Source of the DNA: Pseudomonadales bacterium
GTDB taxonomy: Bacteria; Pseudomonadota; Gammaproteobacteria; Pseudomonadales; Porticoccaceae
Direction of reading: 5' to 3'
Assembly (NCBI GenBank): GCA_024234435.1
Contig: JACKOF010000001.1
Span: 682,001 to 746,000 of the forward strand
Length of the DNA stretch: 64,000 nt
The notes under the pieces were generated by a model that was given only the letters and a program-made list of their open reading frames with translations, searched no databases and had not been told where the DNA came from. The stretch's first letter is position 1. Each line of letters opens with the position of its first letter. Shown in pieces: positions 24,090-33,111 of this stretch. A program made the position numbers and the translations under genes.

Positions 24090-24860
24090 ATGAAGATTGC
24101 ATGGACCAGTCGCAAAGGACAACAACGGCACTACAACAGCGATGCCGTCGCGCTGGGTTATACCGGGCCATACCTCGTAGCAGTGATTGTGGACGCCGCC
24201 GAGCGAGCGGTAGCGGGCCGTTTACGGGTTGGAATTAACAGCCAGGGTAAGCGTCTGGCCACCTATTGGGCCGATAGCTGCCTGGCAGCAATGCGAAAAG
24301 CCCATCGAGCTGATCGAGGGCCGGATACGGTATTAACCACCGAAGAGCCCCTGCTCACGCTGTTGTCGCAACAACAGAAGGCGTTAAAGGCCGATTATCT
24401 CCACGACATCGCCAGCTACGGCGTGCTGATCCTCAATACCACAACCGGGGAGTTGCGCTGGTGGTATAGCGGCGATTGTCGTATTGGTCTGCGCGACCAG
24501 AGCGGTGCGATTGAGTGGCTGAATACACCGCACCGGCTGGAAAGCTCGCCGTTATTGCAGGCGTGGCAGGGCACTGAGGCCGCAGTTCTGACAGTGGCAG
24601 AACAGGAGGCGGCTAACCATACCCTGACGCAATCACTGAATGCACGCCGGTTTACTCGGCCCACATTGATCACCGCCCAATGGCCAGTTGACACAGCCAT
24701 AGCACTTGCTACCGATGGCTATTGGTGCGAACACCTGCGCCATGGCACTGCCATGGATGAACTGGAAGATGACGCCAGCGTGTTAACCCTAACCCCTGGC
24801 AAGCGCTCGTTGAGCCTGCAAACCGATACCCCCAATTTATTGATCACTTACACCCAGTGA
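24090..24860 (+). CDS. PP2C-like protein phosphatase
   Basis: A 256-residue protein with the metal-binding landmarks of the PP2C fold in order: HYNSDAVALG near residue 15 (Asp), VIVDAAERAVAGR near 33 (the usual DG is DA), YSGDCRIGL near 127 (GDSR-like), IALATDGYW near 206 (SDG-like) and DDASVLTL near 227. The four metal Asp positions seem kept, so activity is plausible. PP2C enzymes remove phosphate from Ser/Thr. It closes the triad before pglX. A kinase-containing gene lies at 35220, so it may have a partner nearby. Divergent, but I am fairly confident of the fold. Confidence 0.72.
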   Translation: MKIAWTSRKGQQRHYNSDAVALGYTGPYLVAVIVDAAERAVAGRLRVGINSQGKRLATYWADSCLAAMRKAHRADRGPDTVLTTEEPLLTLLSQQQKALKADYLHDIASYGVLILNTTTGELRWWYSGDCRIGLRDQSGAIEWLNTPHRLESSPLLQAWQGTEAAVLTVAEQEAANHTLTQSLNARRFTRPTLITAQWPVDTAIALATDGYWCEHLRHGTAMDELEDDASVLTLTPGKRSLSLQTDTPNLLITYTQ

Positions 24861-24882
24861 CAAAACGGATATTTGGAAGACT

Positions 24883-27800
24883 ATGAACACCAGTAACGTA
24901 AAAAAATACGCACCCAAAGCCCGGAAAGCCTTTATTGAGGCCATGAGTAAACAGGCTGCGAAGTATGGGATCACGAAAAAGAAAATCGAGCCAGCGGAGC
25001 AGAAGGGCGACCTGGTTCTAATTGGTGATAGACCGTTTCCGGCTTTGGTTATCAAACCTCGTGAACGCTTGGTAAAGCGCATCGAGCAGCAAGGCTTCGA
25101 CCAGGTAATGGAGCATGTGGCCTATAGCTGGTTCAACCGGCTGTGCGCTATTCGCTACATGGAACGCAAAGGGTTTCTTGACCATGGGCGTCGCGTTCTT
25201 AGTAGTGCAGAGGGGAGCGCGGCTGACGGCAGTGCCGGTGTGCCCCAAATACTGGAAGAATGTCTGGATGTCGAGTTGCCCGGCCTGGACCAGGCCAAGG
25301 TTAGAGAACTGAAGCTTGATGGCACCAAAGACGAAGAGCTTTACCGTGAGCTGTTACTGGCCCAGTGCCATGCCTTGCACCAAGCAATGCCATTTCTGTT
25401 TGAGGCGGTAGCAGATGAATCCGAGCTGCTGTTGCCAGAAAATCTGACCAAGACCGACTCACTGATTCGTGACCTTGTTGCCAGTGTTCCTGATGAAGAC
25501 TGGGAGTACATTGAGATTATTGGCTGGCTTTACCAGTTCTATATTTCCGAGAAAAAAGATCAGGTTATTGGCAAGGTAGTTAAGAACGAAGATATTCCAG
25601 CCGCGACACAGCTTTTTACGCCTAACTGGATCGTTCAGTACATGGTTCAAAACACTGTGGGTCGCCAGTGGCTTCAGACGTATCCCGATTCTCCGCTCAA
25701 GGAGAAGATGCCATACTACATTGAACCTGCCAAGCAAACCTCGGAAGTTCAAGCTCGCCTTTCTGAAATTACTCCTTCTCAGATTACACCAGAGTCAACG
25801 AAAGTACTTGATAGCGGGTGTGGGTCCGGTCATATTTTGATTGAGGCCTACAAGGTGTTAAAGGCTATTTATGAAGAGCGAGGCTACCGAACTCGCGATA
25901 TTCCTCAACTCATTCTTGAAAACAATCTTTTTGGTCTGGATATTGATGATCGAGCCGGACAATTGGCTGGATTCGCGTTGATGATGCTGGCGAGAGAAGA
26001 CGATCGTCGAATTTTCAGTCGTAACATCCGTTTGAACGTACTGTCGTTACAGGAAAGTGCCAATGTAAATCTGCCTTCTCTCTGGAAATCACTGAACTTG
26101 ACCGGAGAATGGCAGAGCGGAACTTCGCAAGGGCTCTTTGAAGAGGAGCAGCATGACCTTAGTTCTTTTGCAGCAGACAGCCGCTACCAGTTGCTTCAGA
26201 GAACCTTAGAGAGATTTAAACAAGCCAAGACGTTTGGCTCCTTGATTGACGTTCCCCATGATGATTGCGAGGAGTTGAAGAAGCTTTTTGTCACTCTACG
26301 CGAATTGGATAACTCAGGCGACTCGATGCAAAAGTCGGCAGCGAGCCAATTGCTTCCATATGTCCATCAGGCAGTATTGTTAGCGCAAAAATACGAAGCA
26401 GTTGTGGCAAATCCTCCCTATATGGGCAGCAAGTACCAATCTCCAGACGTGAAGAAGGAATTAAAAGCTAGGTTCTCTGGTTACGAAAAGGATTTATTTT
26501 CAGCCTTTATCATAAGAAATCTGCACCTAGCTAAGGATCATGGGCAGCTTGGCTTCATGACGCCATTTGTTTGGATGTTTATTTCAAGCTACGAACAGTT
26601 ACGAAGCAAATTGATTGATGATGAGGTTATCTCGACGCTAATACAGCTTGAATATTCGGGGTTTGATGGGGCGACGGTTCCTATTTGTACGTTTACCATA
26701 ACAAAAGGACATGTGCCTGGCTATACAGGTTCTTATATCCGTCTTTCAGATTTTCGTGGCGCAGCGAATCAGGGGCCAAAAACTCTGGAGGCAATAGCTA
26801 ATCCTGAATGTGGCTGGTTTTATGAGGCTAAGCCAGATGATTTCAAAAAGATTCCAGGGAGTCCGATTGCGTATTGGCTTAGTAAGTCTGTGGTCAACGT
26901 TTTTGGAGATTCAAATTCATTGGGGAATGTTCTGCCTGTTCGAGGGGGCATGACAACTGCCGATAACGAAAGATTTGTCAGGTTGTGGCACGAGATTTCC
27001 ATTATCTCGTTATCTAACAAAGATTGGGTGCCTTATAACAAGGGCGGGGAGTACAGAAAATGGTATGGCAACCAGAACTGGGTAGTCTTTTGGAAAGATA
27101 ATGGCGCGGCTATAAAATCAACGGGGCGAGCATCTGTTAGATCTGAAGAGCTTTATTTCAAAGAGATGATCGGTTGGACTGACGTTACCAGTTTTTCACA
27201 ACTTGGTGTGCGGTACTATCCAGCAGGGTTTGCCTTTGATGCAAGTGGTCCGGCTCTATTTCCAAAATCAGATCGTGAAGCCCTAGTTATACTCGGTTAT
27301 CTTGCATCTAAAGTTACTTCGGTGATCACAAGTGCACTAAATCCTACCTTGCATGTTCAAGCTGGAAATATTGCCTCTTTACCAGCGATTGTTGCTATTG
27401 ATGAGGATAGGGTTTACGAGAATTGCAATGAGCTTGTTGAAATAGCGAGAAATGACTGGGATTCTTTCGAAACATCGTGGGATTTTAAAAAGTTACCTGT
27501 GCTCGCTTGTTTGAAAGGTTCTTCATTCTCGATATTTGATTCATATGAAAAGGCGAGAGTTAATTGGTTACGCCTTGCTGAAAGAATGAAATTCTTGGAA
27601 GAGAGGAATAACGAATTATTTATAGAATATTTCAATCTTTCTAATGAGCTAAATCCTGAAGTCCGTATGTCGGAAATCACTTTGGGAAGAAACATCTATT
27701 ACCAGTATGGCGATAATGCCAAATCTGAGATTATAGATAGTGTTGCTAAATCGGATTTTATTGAAGAGCTATTATCTTACTCGATTGGATGCATGATTGG

Positions 27801-28536
27801 CCGTTATTCGCTGGATTGTAATGGTCTTGTTTATGCCCATTCAGGCAACGAAGGCTTTTCTGATCTGGTAGCTGAAGGTGCTTATAGAACCTTCCCTGCC
27901 GACGATGATGGAATCATCCCTCTAACTGACCAGGAATGGTTCCCCGATGATGCAACCAATCGCTTCCGAGAGTTTGTCAAAGTCGTTTGGGGAGAAGAGC
28001 ACCTTCATGAAAATCTCGACTTTGTAGCAGAGTCCCTCTGTCTGCACGCGATCAAACCGAAGAAATCCGAATCGACGATGGATACGATTCGCCGGTACCT
28101 GTCTACCCAGTTCTATAAAGACCATCTAAAGACCTACAAAAAACGGCCAATTTACTGGCTGTTTAGCTCTGGCAAGCAAAAGGCTTTCGAATGCCTGGTT
28201 TATCTGCACCGGTATAACGAAGGTACGCTGGCGCGTATGCGTACTGAGTACGTCATTCCCCTGACAGCGAAGATGGCTGCCTATGCTCAAAAGCTGGAAA
28301 ACGATAAAGAGGCCAGCGGTTCGGCAGCAGAGGTGAAGAGGCTTGAAAAAGAAATTGCCCAACTGCACAAGCAGCAGGCTGAGTTGAGCGAGTTCGACGA
28401 AAAGTTACGCCACTACGCTGACCAGAGAATAAGCCTGGATCTGGATGATGGTGTAAAGGTCAACTACGGCAAGTTCGGTGACCTTCTAGCAGAAGTGAAG
28501 GCCATTACCGGCGAGGCTCCGGAGGTTCTGTCATGA
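24883..28536 (+). CDS. pglX: BREX-1 adenine DNA methyltransferase PglX
   Basis: A 1,217-residue N6-adenine methyltransferase. The SAM motif DSGCGSGHILIEAYKVL is at about residues 308-324, and the catalytic NPPY motif (VVANPPYMGSKYQ) near 509. The N-terminal region, large target-recognition middle and helical C-terminus are typical of type 1 PglX, which marks host DNA at a short non-palindromic site. The part from about 26,400 to 27,900 looks AT-richer than the ends, consistent with exchange of specificity segments. The ATG at 24883 is 22 bases after the PP2C-like gene. It overlaps brxU by ATGA. Confidence 0.95.
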   Translation: MNTSNVKKYAPKARKAFIEAMSKQAAKYGITKKKIEPAEQKGDLVLIGDRPFPALVIKPRERLVKRIEQQGFDQVMEHVAYSWFNRLCAIRYMERKGFLDHGRRVLSSAEGSAADGSAGVPQILEECLDVELPGLDQAKVRELKLDGTKDEELYRELLLAQCHALHQAMPFLFEAVADESELLLPENLTKTDSLIRDLVASVPDEDWEYIEIIGWLYQFYISEKKDQVIGKVVKNEDIPAATQLFTPNWIVQYMVQNTVGRQWLQTYPDSPLKEKMPYYIEPAKQTSEVQARLSEITPSQITPESTKVLDSGCGSGHILIEAYKVLKAIYEERGYRTRDIPQLILENNLFGLDIDDRAGQLAGFALMMLAREDDRRIFSRNIRLNVLSLQESANVNLPSLWKSLNLTGEWQSGTSQGLFEEEQHDLSSFAADSRYQLLQRTLERFKQAKTFGSLIDVPHDDCEELKKLFVTLRELDNSGDSMQKSAASQLLPYVHQAVLLAQKYEAVVANPPYMGSKYQSPDVKKELKARFSGYEKDLFSAFIIRNLHLAKDHGQLGFMTPFVWMFISSYEQLRSKLIDDEVISTLIQLEYSGFDGATVPICTFTITKGHVPGYTGSYIRLSDFRGAANQGPKTLEAIANPECGWFYEAKPDDFKKIPGSPIAYWLSKSVVNVFGDSNSLGNVLPVRGGMTTADNERFVRLWHEISIISLSNKDWVPYNKGGEYRKWYGNQNWVVFWKDNGAAIKSTGRASVRSEELYFKEMIGWTDVTSFSQLGVRYYPAGFAFDASGPALFPKSDREALVILGYLASKVTSVITSALNPTLHVQAGNIASLPAIVAIDEDRVYENCNELVEIARNDWDSFETSWDFKKLPVLACLKGSSFSIFDSYEKARVNWLRLAERMKFLEERNNELFIEYFNLSNELNPEVRMSEITLGRNIYYQYGDNAKSEIIDSVAKSDFIEELLSYSIGCMIGRYSLDCNGLVYAHSGNEGFSDLVAEGAYRTFPADDDGIIPLTDQEWFPDDATNRFREFVKVVWGEEHLHENLDFVAESLCLHAIKPKKSESTMDTIRRYLSTQFYKDHLKTYKKRPIYWLFSSGKQKAFECLVYLHRYNEGTLARMRTEYVIPLTAKMAAYAQKLENDKEASGSAAEVKRLEKEIAQLHKQQAELSEFDEKLRHYADQRISLDLDDGVKVNYGKFGDLLAEVKAITGEAPEVLS

Positions 28537-30461
28537 AATTAAATAGCCTGAGCGATATTTTTGAGCGCCGTCTACTCCGCATCCCAGATTATCAGAGGGG
28601 GTATGCCTGGAAGGAGCACCAAGTTGAAGACTTCTGGGAAGATATTCTTCAGCTTGAAAATGATCGAATTCATTACACAGGAGTTATCACCCTTGAGCCT
28701 GTTAAAGCAAACCTATATCAGAAATGGGAGAAGGATCTTTGGTTAATAGAAGGTGTTGGATTCAGGCCGTTTTATGTGGTTGACGGGCAGCAGAGACTAA
28801 CTACGTCGATGATCCTACTGCAAGCCATCTTGGAATCTGTCCCAAAAGATGCCGAGCTGAACTATCAGTCGATTAACTCTATCCGAAAGCAGTTTATATT
28901 TTTTGAGGCTGACAACAAGCTCCAGCAGAGTTTTATATTTGGGTACGAAAAAGATAACCCAAGTGATGAGTATATGAAGACCAAGGTATTTGGTGAGTAT
29001 TCTGGCTCAAATCAGTTTGTGGAGACGTTGTATACGAGAAACCTAAGCTTTGCAAAGAATTACTTTAAGGACCGCCTGAAAGATATGTCAGTTGATGAAA
29101 TAGCGCTGATATATAAAAAGCTTACCCAGAAGCTGAAGTTCAACTTGTATGAAATTGATGAAGAAATTGATGTCTTTGTCACTTTTGAAACGATGAATAA
29201 TCGTGGTAAGCCTCTTACGAGTTTAGAGCTACTTAAAAACAGATTGATTTACATTTCGACTTTGTTCAAAGATAACGATGGGCGAGAACAGCTTAGAATC
29301 AACATAAACGATGCATGGAAGACCATGTATGAATATTTGGGGAAAAACCCGGATGTTCCACTAAGTGATAATCTTTTCCTTCGTAATCATTGGACGATGT
29401 ATTTTAAGTACACGCGAAAAAAAGGTGATGATTACATAAAATTCCTGCTTGATGATAAATTCAGTGCAAGAAATGTTACACATCCAAAATCGCCTGATGA
29501 TGCACTCAAGATAGAAGAAATATCTGATTATGTACGCAGTCTACAGCAATCGATCGTTTACTGGTTCTACATGCATAATCCATATTATGCCCAGTCTAAT
29601 GAGCTTACCGATTCTCAAAAGGTTTGGCTTGATAGATTGGAGCGTCTCAGTTTTAGATCGTTCAAACCATTGATTCTTTCGGCTTTTGTTTCAAAGCAAG
29701 ACCCTGAGCAAATAACAGAGTTATTAAAGACTGCGGAAAGGTACAACTTTACCCTATTCAATTTAAGCCAGAGAAGAGCAAACACTGGTGATACTGAGTT
29801 TTTCAGTATGTCTCGTGATCTGTTGACGGGTGAAAAGACCATCGTTGAAGTTTTGGAGACCATTAATCGCTGGATCAATAAATACTATGATCCAGAAAAG
29901 TTTCTGGCACACATTGAAGAAAAGTACGAGCTTGATAGGGATGGATTTTATCACTGGGATGGCGTTAGATATTTCTTGTTTGAACACGAACAGTGGCTTA
30001 GAGAGAAGGGTAGGCAGGCTACCAGCAAACTCTCTTGGGACGTTTTGAAATCGAACAAAAAGGATCATGTGACTCTCGAACACATTTTTCCGCAGACACC
30101 AGATGACGCCTATTGGAATGAGCGCTTTGGTCACTTGGCTGAATTGGAGCGGCGCTACCTAACTCATTCCTTGGGAAATTTGCTTCCACTATCGCGTTCA
30201 AAGAACTCAGCCCTGCAAAATGACGGCTTTCCCAAGAAGGTTAACAACGGAGGCGGTGTTGGCTATTACAACGGTTCAGTGTCAGAAAACGAAGTAGCTC
30301 AGTGCCAGGAGTGGACCCCGACCCAAATCCTCAAGAGAGGGTTGGATTTGCTGAGCTTTATGGAACAGCGTTGGAGTATTGTATTAGGAGATTATGATTT
30401 TAAAGGGCAGTTACTCCATCTTGCAGACATCGACTTTTCTCCTTCGGGAGATCTGTCATGA
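28533..30461 (+). CDS. brxU: BrxU-like GmrSD-family type IV restriction enzyme (DUF262 + DUF1524)
   Basis: A 642-residue protein. The N-terminal DUF262 (GmrS-like) domain has RIPDYQRGYAWKEHQVEDFW and the DGQQRLTTS motif (about residue 83). The C-terminal DUF1524 (GmrD-like) domain carries the HNH-type HVTLEHIFPQ (about 513-522) and LGNLLPLSRSKNSALQN. GmrSD enzymes use NTP to cut DNA with glucosylated or other modified cytosines. The gene sits between pglX and pglZ as brxU does in the Escherichia fergusonii BREX island. Both ends overlap their neighbours by four bases. It would cover phages whose modified DNA escapes BREX. Confidence 0.88.
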   Translation: MKLNSLSDIFERRLLRIPDYQRGYAWKEHQVEDFWEDILQLENDRIHYTGVITLEPVKANLYQKWEKDLWLIEGVGFRPFYVVDGQQRLTTSMILLQAILESVPKDAELNYQSINSIRKQFIFFEADNKLQQSFIFGYEKDNPSDEYMKTKVFGEYSGSNQFVETLYTRNLSFAKNYFKDRLKDMSVDEIALIYKKLTQKLKFNLYEIDEEIDVFVTFETMNNRGKPLTSLELLKNRLIYISTLFKDNDGREQLRININDAWKTMYEYLGKNPDVPLSDNLFLRNHWTMYFKYTRKKGDDYIKFLLDDKFSARNVTHPKSPDDALKIEEISDYVRSLQQSIVYWFYMHNPYYAQSNELTDSQKVWLDRLERLSFRSFKPLILSAFVSKQDPEQITELLKTAERYNFTLFNLSQRRANTGDTEFFSMSRDLLTGEKTIVEVLETINRWINKYYDPEKFLAHIEEKYELDRDGFYHWDGVRYFLFEHEQWLREKGRQATSKLSWDVLKSNKKDHVTLEHIFPQTPDDAYWNERFGHLAELERRYLTHSLGNLLPLSRSKNSALQNDGFPKKVNNGGGVGYYNGSVSENEVAQCQEWTPTQILKRGLDLLSFMEQRWSIVLGDYDFKGQLLHLADIDFSPSGDLS

Positions 30462-33082
30462 ATCTGAACCAGCTTCGAGAGGGCCTTGAGCAGGCCTTCT
30501 ACAAAGAGAACCATCGTCTGGTGTTCTGGTATGACCCGGAGCGGTCGTTTGTGGATGAGCTACCGTCTCTGTCTCTCGTGGACGTACAGATCCTCAACAT
30601 GGCCAATGAATCAGCATTGGGTACCAAGCTCAAATTGGAGTTGGAAGATAAAGCCGGTAAGTATCTCCTGTACTTCCCATTTGCCGAACCAGATGTAGAA
30701 AGAGACTGGTTGCTCGACATCAAGTTGTACTCCAGATGCTTCTACGCCGATCGCTTCTCAATCATCTTTAATGAACTTGGACTGCACCAGCAAAGCTTGC
30801 GAGAGCACCTTGCCAAGCGAGATAAATTCCTTGCCAGCAAAGCAAGGCTGACAGCACTGCAACGCTATGCTCAGCCGGACTTTGATGAGTCTGACCTGGA
30901 CATGGCTATGATTGCTTCTGTCGTTAAGGCGGAAAGCTGTGATCTCCCGCATGTGATCCTGGCGCTTGCTGAAGAAACAGTTGCGGATGACCTTGGACTG
31001 GAGGCCAATCCAGCTTCTCTCAACGAACTTGAAAAGTACGACTTAATCCCGGCATTGGTAGCTGCACTTCAGTCCGAAATTGGTTACCCGGCTACGGTAG
31101 AGGAGTTGAAGGGAGAAGCACAGTTCAAGCTGGGGCATTTCTTCATCCGGCTGCTGGTTACCGGCTTCTGCGAAAGCGTCGGTGATGTACCCGGCTGGGC
31201 TCAAGAATTGGTAATGTCTTCGGCCAGCTCCCGTGCGACGGCCAGAGCATTGCTTTCACGCTGGCGAGACAGCTCACGGTATTACAAGGCATTCGATGCC
31301 GTGTCCGGATGGGTGGCGATCGCGCTGCGCATCAAAGACAAGATGGGTATATTCGATACCGACCAACTCAGCGATGTCGTCACCTTTGAGGCCGTGGAGC
31401 AGAAGGTTATTGTCGATCTGGCCGTGGCAATTCCTCATGCTCCCAAGGGGGAGTTGGAGCGTTTCCGCGCAATGATAGCGTCGCGCCTGGACGGCTACTG
31501 GGCTTCCAAGCATAAAGACGACACGACGCGCCGGAAGTACCGCACCGTTTATACCGCATTGCAGGCTGCTATCGACCTCTTCAGCTTGCGTATTCAGCAT
31601 GATAGCGGATTCCACTTTGAGTCGAGTGAGGCTCTATACAAGGCGTACGAGCGAGACCTATACCGCTTCGATATGGCCTACCGTCATTACTGTGAAGCGT
31701 CCCAGCGTGCGCATGTTGAGATCCTGAAGAAGCTCGATGACGAAGTGGAGAATTGCTACGCCTACTGGTACATCGACAACCTGGCGAAGAACTGGGGTGA
31801 CCGCATCGAGGCGGAGCAACGTCTATCTCAGTGGCGCTTTTCTGGAATACCCAATCAGCAGGACTTCTTTCAGGGGCTGGTGAAACCGTTGTTTTCCAAG
31901 GCTACAAAGCGCCGGGTTGTGGTCATTATCAGTGATGCCTTCCGCTATGAGGCGGCAGTTGAGCTTCGCGATCGAATCAACAACAAGCGCTACTCTGAAG
32001 CTACCCTGTCTTCCCAACTGGGCGTTGTCCCAAGTTATACGACACTGGGGATGGCCTCCCTCTTGCCGCATAAAACGCTGGAGTACCGTGAAACAGCGTC
32101 AGATGACGTATTTGTGGATGGACAATCCAGTAAGGGCACAGCGGCAAGAACCAAGATACTCGCAGCGCATGGCGGTCTGGCCGTCACAGCGGAAACCGTC
32201 AAGGCCTGGTCGCGTGATGAAGGGCGGGAAGCCCTCAAAGATCAGGAGCTGGTCTATGTCTACCACAATGTAGTGGATGCGCGAGGCGATAGCTCATCAA
32301 CGGAATCAGAAACCTTCATGGCCGTTGAACACGCCATCGAGGAGTTGACCGAGTTGAGCCGCAAGATCCTGATGCACTTCAATACATCGACGGTGCTCAT
32401 CACGGCAGATCATGGGTTCTTGTTCCAGCAAAGCAAGCTGGAGGCTGCCGATCGCTCGTCTCTGGCTGAAAAGCCAACCAATGCCCTGAAGAACAAAAAG
32501 CGCTATGTGGTGGGCTTTGGTCTGCCAGAAACCAAAGAAGCCTGGAATGGTTCTACCAAGTCAACAGCCGGAACAGCTTCAGATACGGATTTCTGGGTGC
32601 CGAAGGGTGCGAACCGATTCCATTTCGTGGGCGGTTCACGTTTTGTCCACGGTGGGGTTATGCCGCAAGAGATTGTCGTGCCGGTATTGACCGTCAAACA
32701 GCTTCGTGGCGAAAAAGCTGAGAAGCGTACCAAGCGAAAGGTAGGGGTCATTTCCACCAAGTCCACCCTGAAGATGGTGAACAACATCCAGAAGTTCGAC
32801 CTGATGCAGACCGAAGTGGTCAGTGATTTGGTTACGCCGGTCACGGTGTCAGTGGCCATCTATGACGGTGATAGCAAGATCTCCAGCGAAGAGACGGTGA
32901 CCTTTGACTGCGCAACCGATTCAGTCGCAGAGCGGGTCAAGCAAGTACGACTCTCACTGTCTGGGACGGACTTCGATCGGAAGAAGGATTACTTCCTGGT
33001 GCTCAAGGACAAGGACCTGAATACCGAGATGGAACGCTATAAGGTCACCATCGACTTGGCGTTTACCGATGACTTCTTTTAA
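30458..33082 (+). CDS. pglZ: BREX-1 PglZ phosphatase-superfamily protein
   Basis: An 874-residue protein whose PglZ (alkaline-phosphatase-superfamily) domain begins near residue 475. Metal-site motifs are VVIISDAFRYEAAVELRDRI (about 487-506, with the nucleophile-like region) and TVLITADHGFLFQ (about 645-657). The N-terminal half is helical and BREX-specific, and a beta-rich segment follows the PglZ domain. It interacts with PglX and is needed for methylation and for phage exclusion in type 1 BREX. Length is normal. Confidence 0.94.
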   Translation: MNLNQLREGLEQAFYKENHRLVFWYDPERSFVDELPSLSLVDVQILNMANESALGTKLKLELEDKAGKYLLYFPFAEPDVERDWLLDIKLYSRCFYADRFSIIFNELGLHQQSLREHLAKRDKFLASKARLTALQRYAQPDFDESDLDMAMIASVVKAESCDLPHVILALAEETVADDLGLEANPASLNELEKYDLIPALVAALQSEIGYPATVEELKGEAQFKLGHFFIRLLVTGFCESVGDVPGWAQELVMSSASSRATARALLSRWRDSSRYYKAFDAVSGWVAIALRIKDKMGIFDTDQLSDVVTFEAVEQKVIVDLAVAIPHAPKGELERFRAMIASRLDGYWASKHKDDTTRRKYRTVYTALQAAIDLFSLRIQHDSGFHFESSEALYKAYERDLYRFDMAYRHYCEASQRAHVEILKKLDDEVENCYAYWYIDNLAKNWGDRIEAEQRLSQWRFSGIPNQQDFFQGLVKPLFSKATKRRVVVIISDAFRYEAAVELRDRINNKRYSEATLSSQLGVVPSYTTLGMASLLPHKTLEYRETASDDVFVDGQSSKGTAARTKILAAHGGLAVTAETVKAWSRDEGREALKDQELVYVYHNVVDARGDSSSTESETFMAVEHAIEELTELSRKILMHFNTSTVLITADHGFLFQQSKLEAADRSSLAEKPTNALKNKKRYVVGFGLPETKEAWNGSTKSTAGTASDTDFWVPKGANRFHFVGGSRFVHGGVMPQEIVVPVLTVKQLRGEKAEKRTKRKVGVISTKSTLKMVNNIQKFDLMQTEVVSDLVTPVTVSVAIYDGDSKISSEETVTFDCATDSVAERVKQVRLSLSGTDFDRKKDYFLVLKDKDLNTEMERYKVTIDLAFTDDFF

Positions 33083-33111
33083 CCATGATTTGACGATAGA
33101 GCGTGCCGAGT

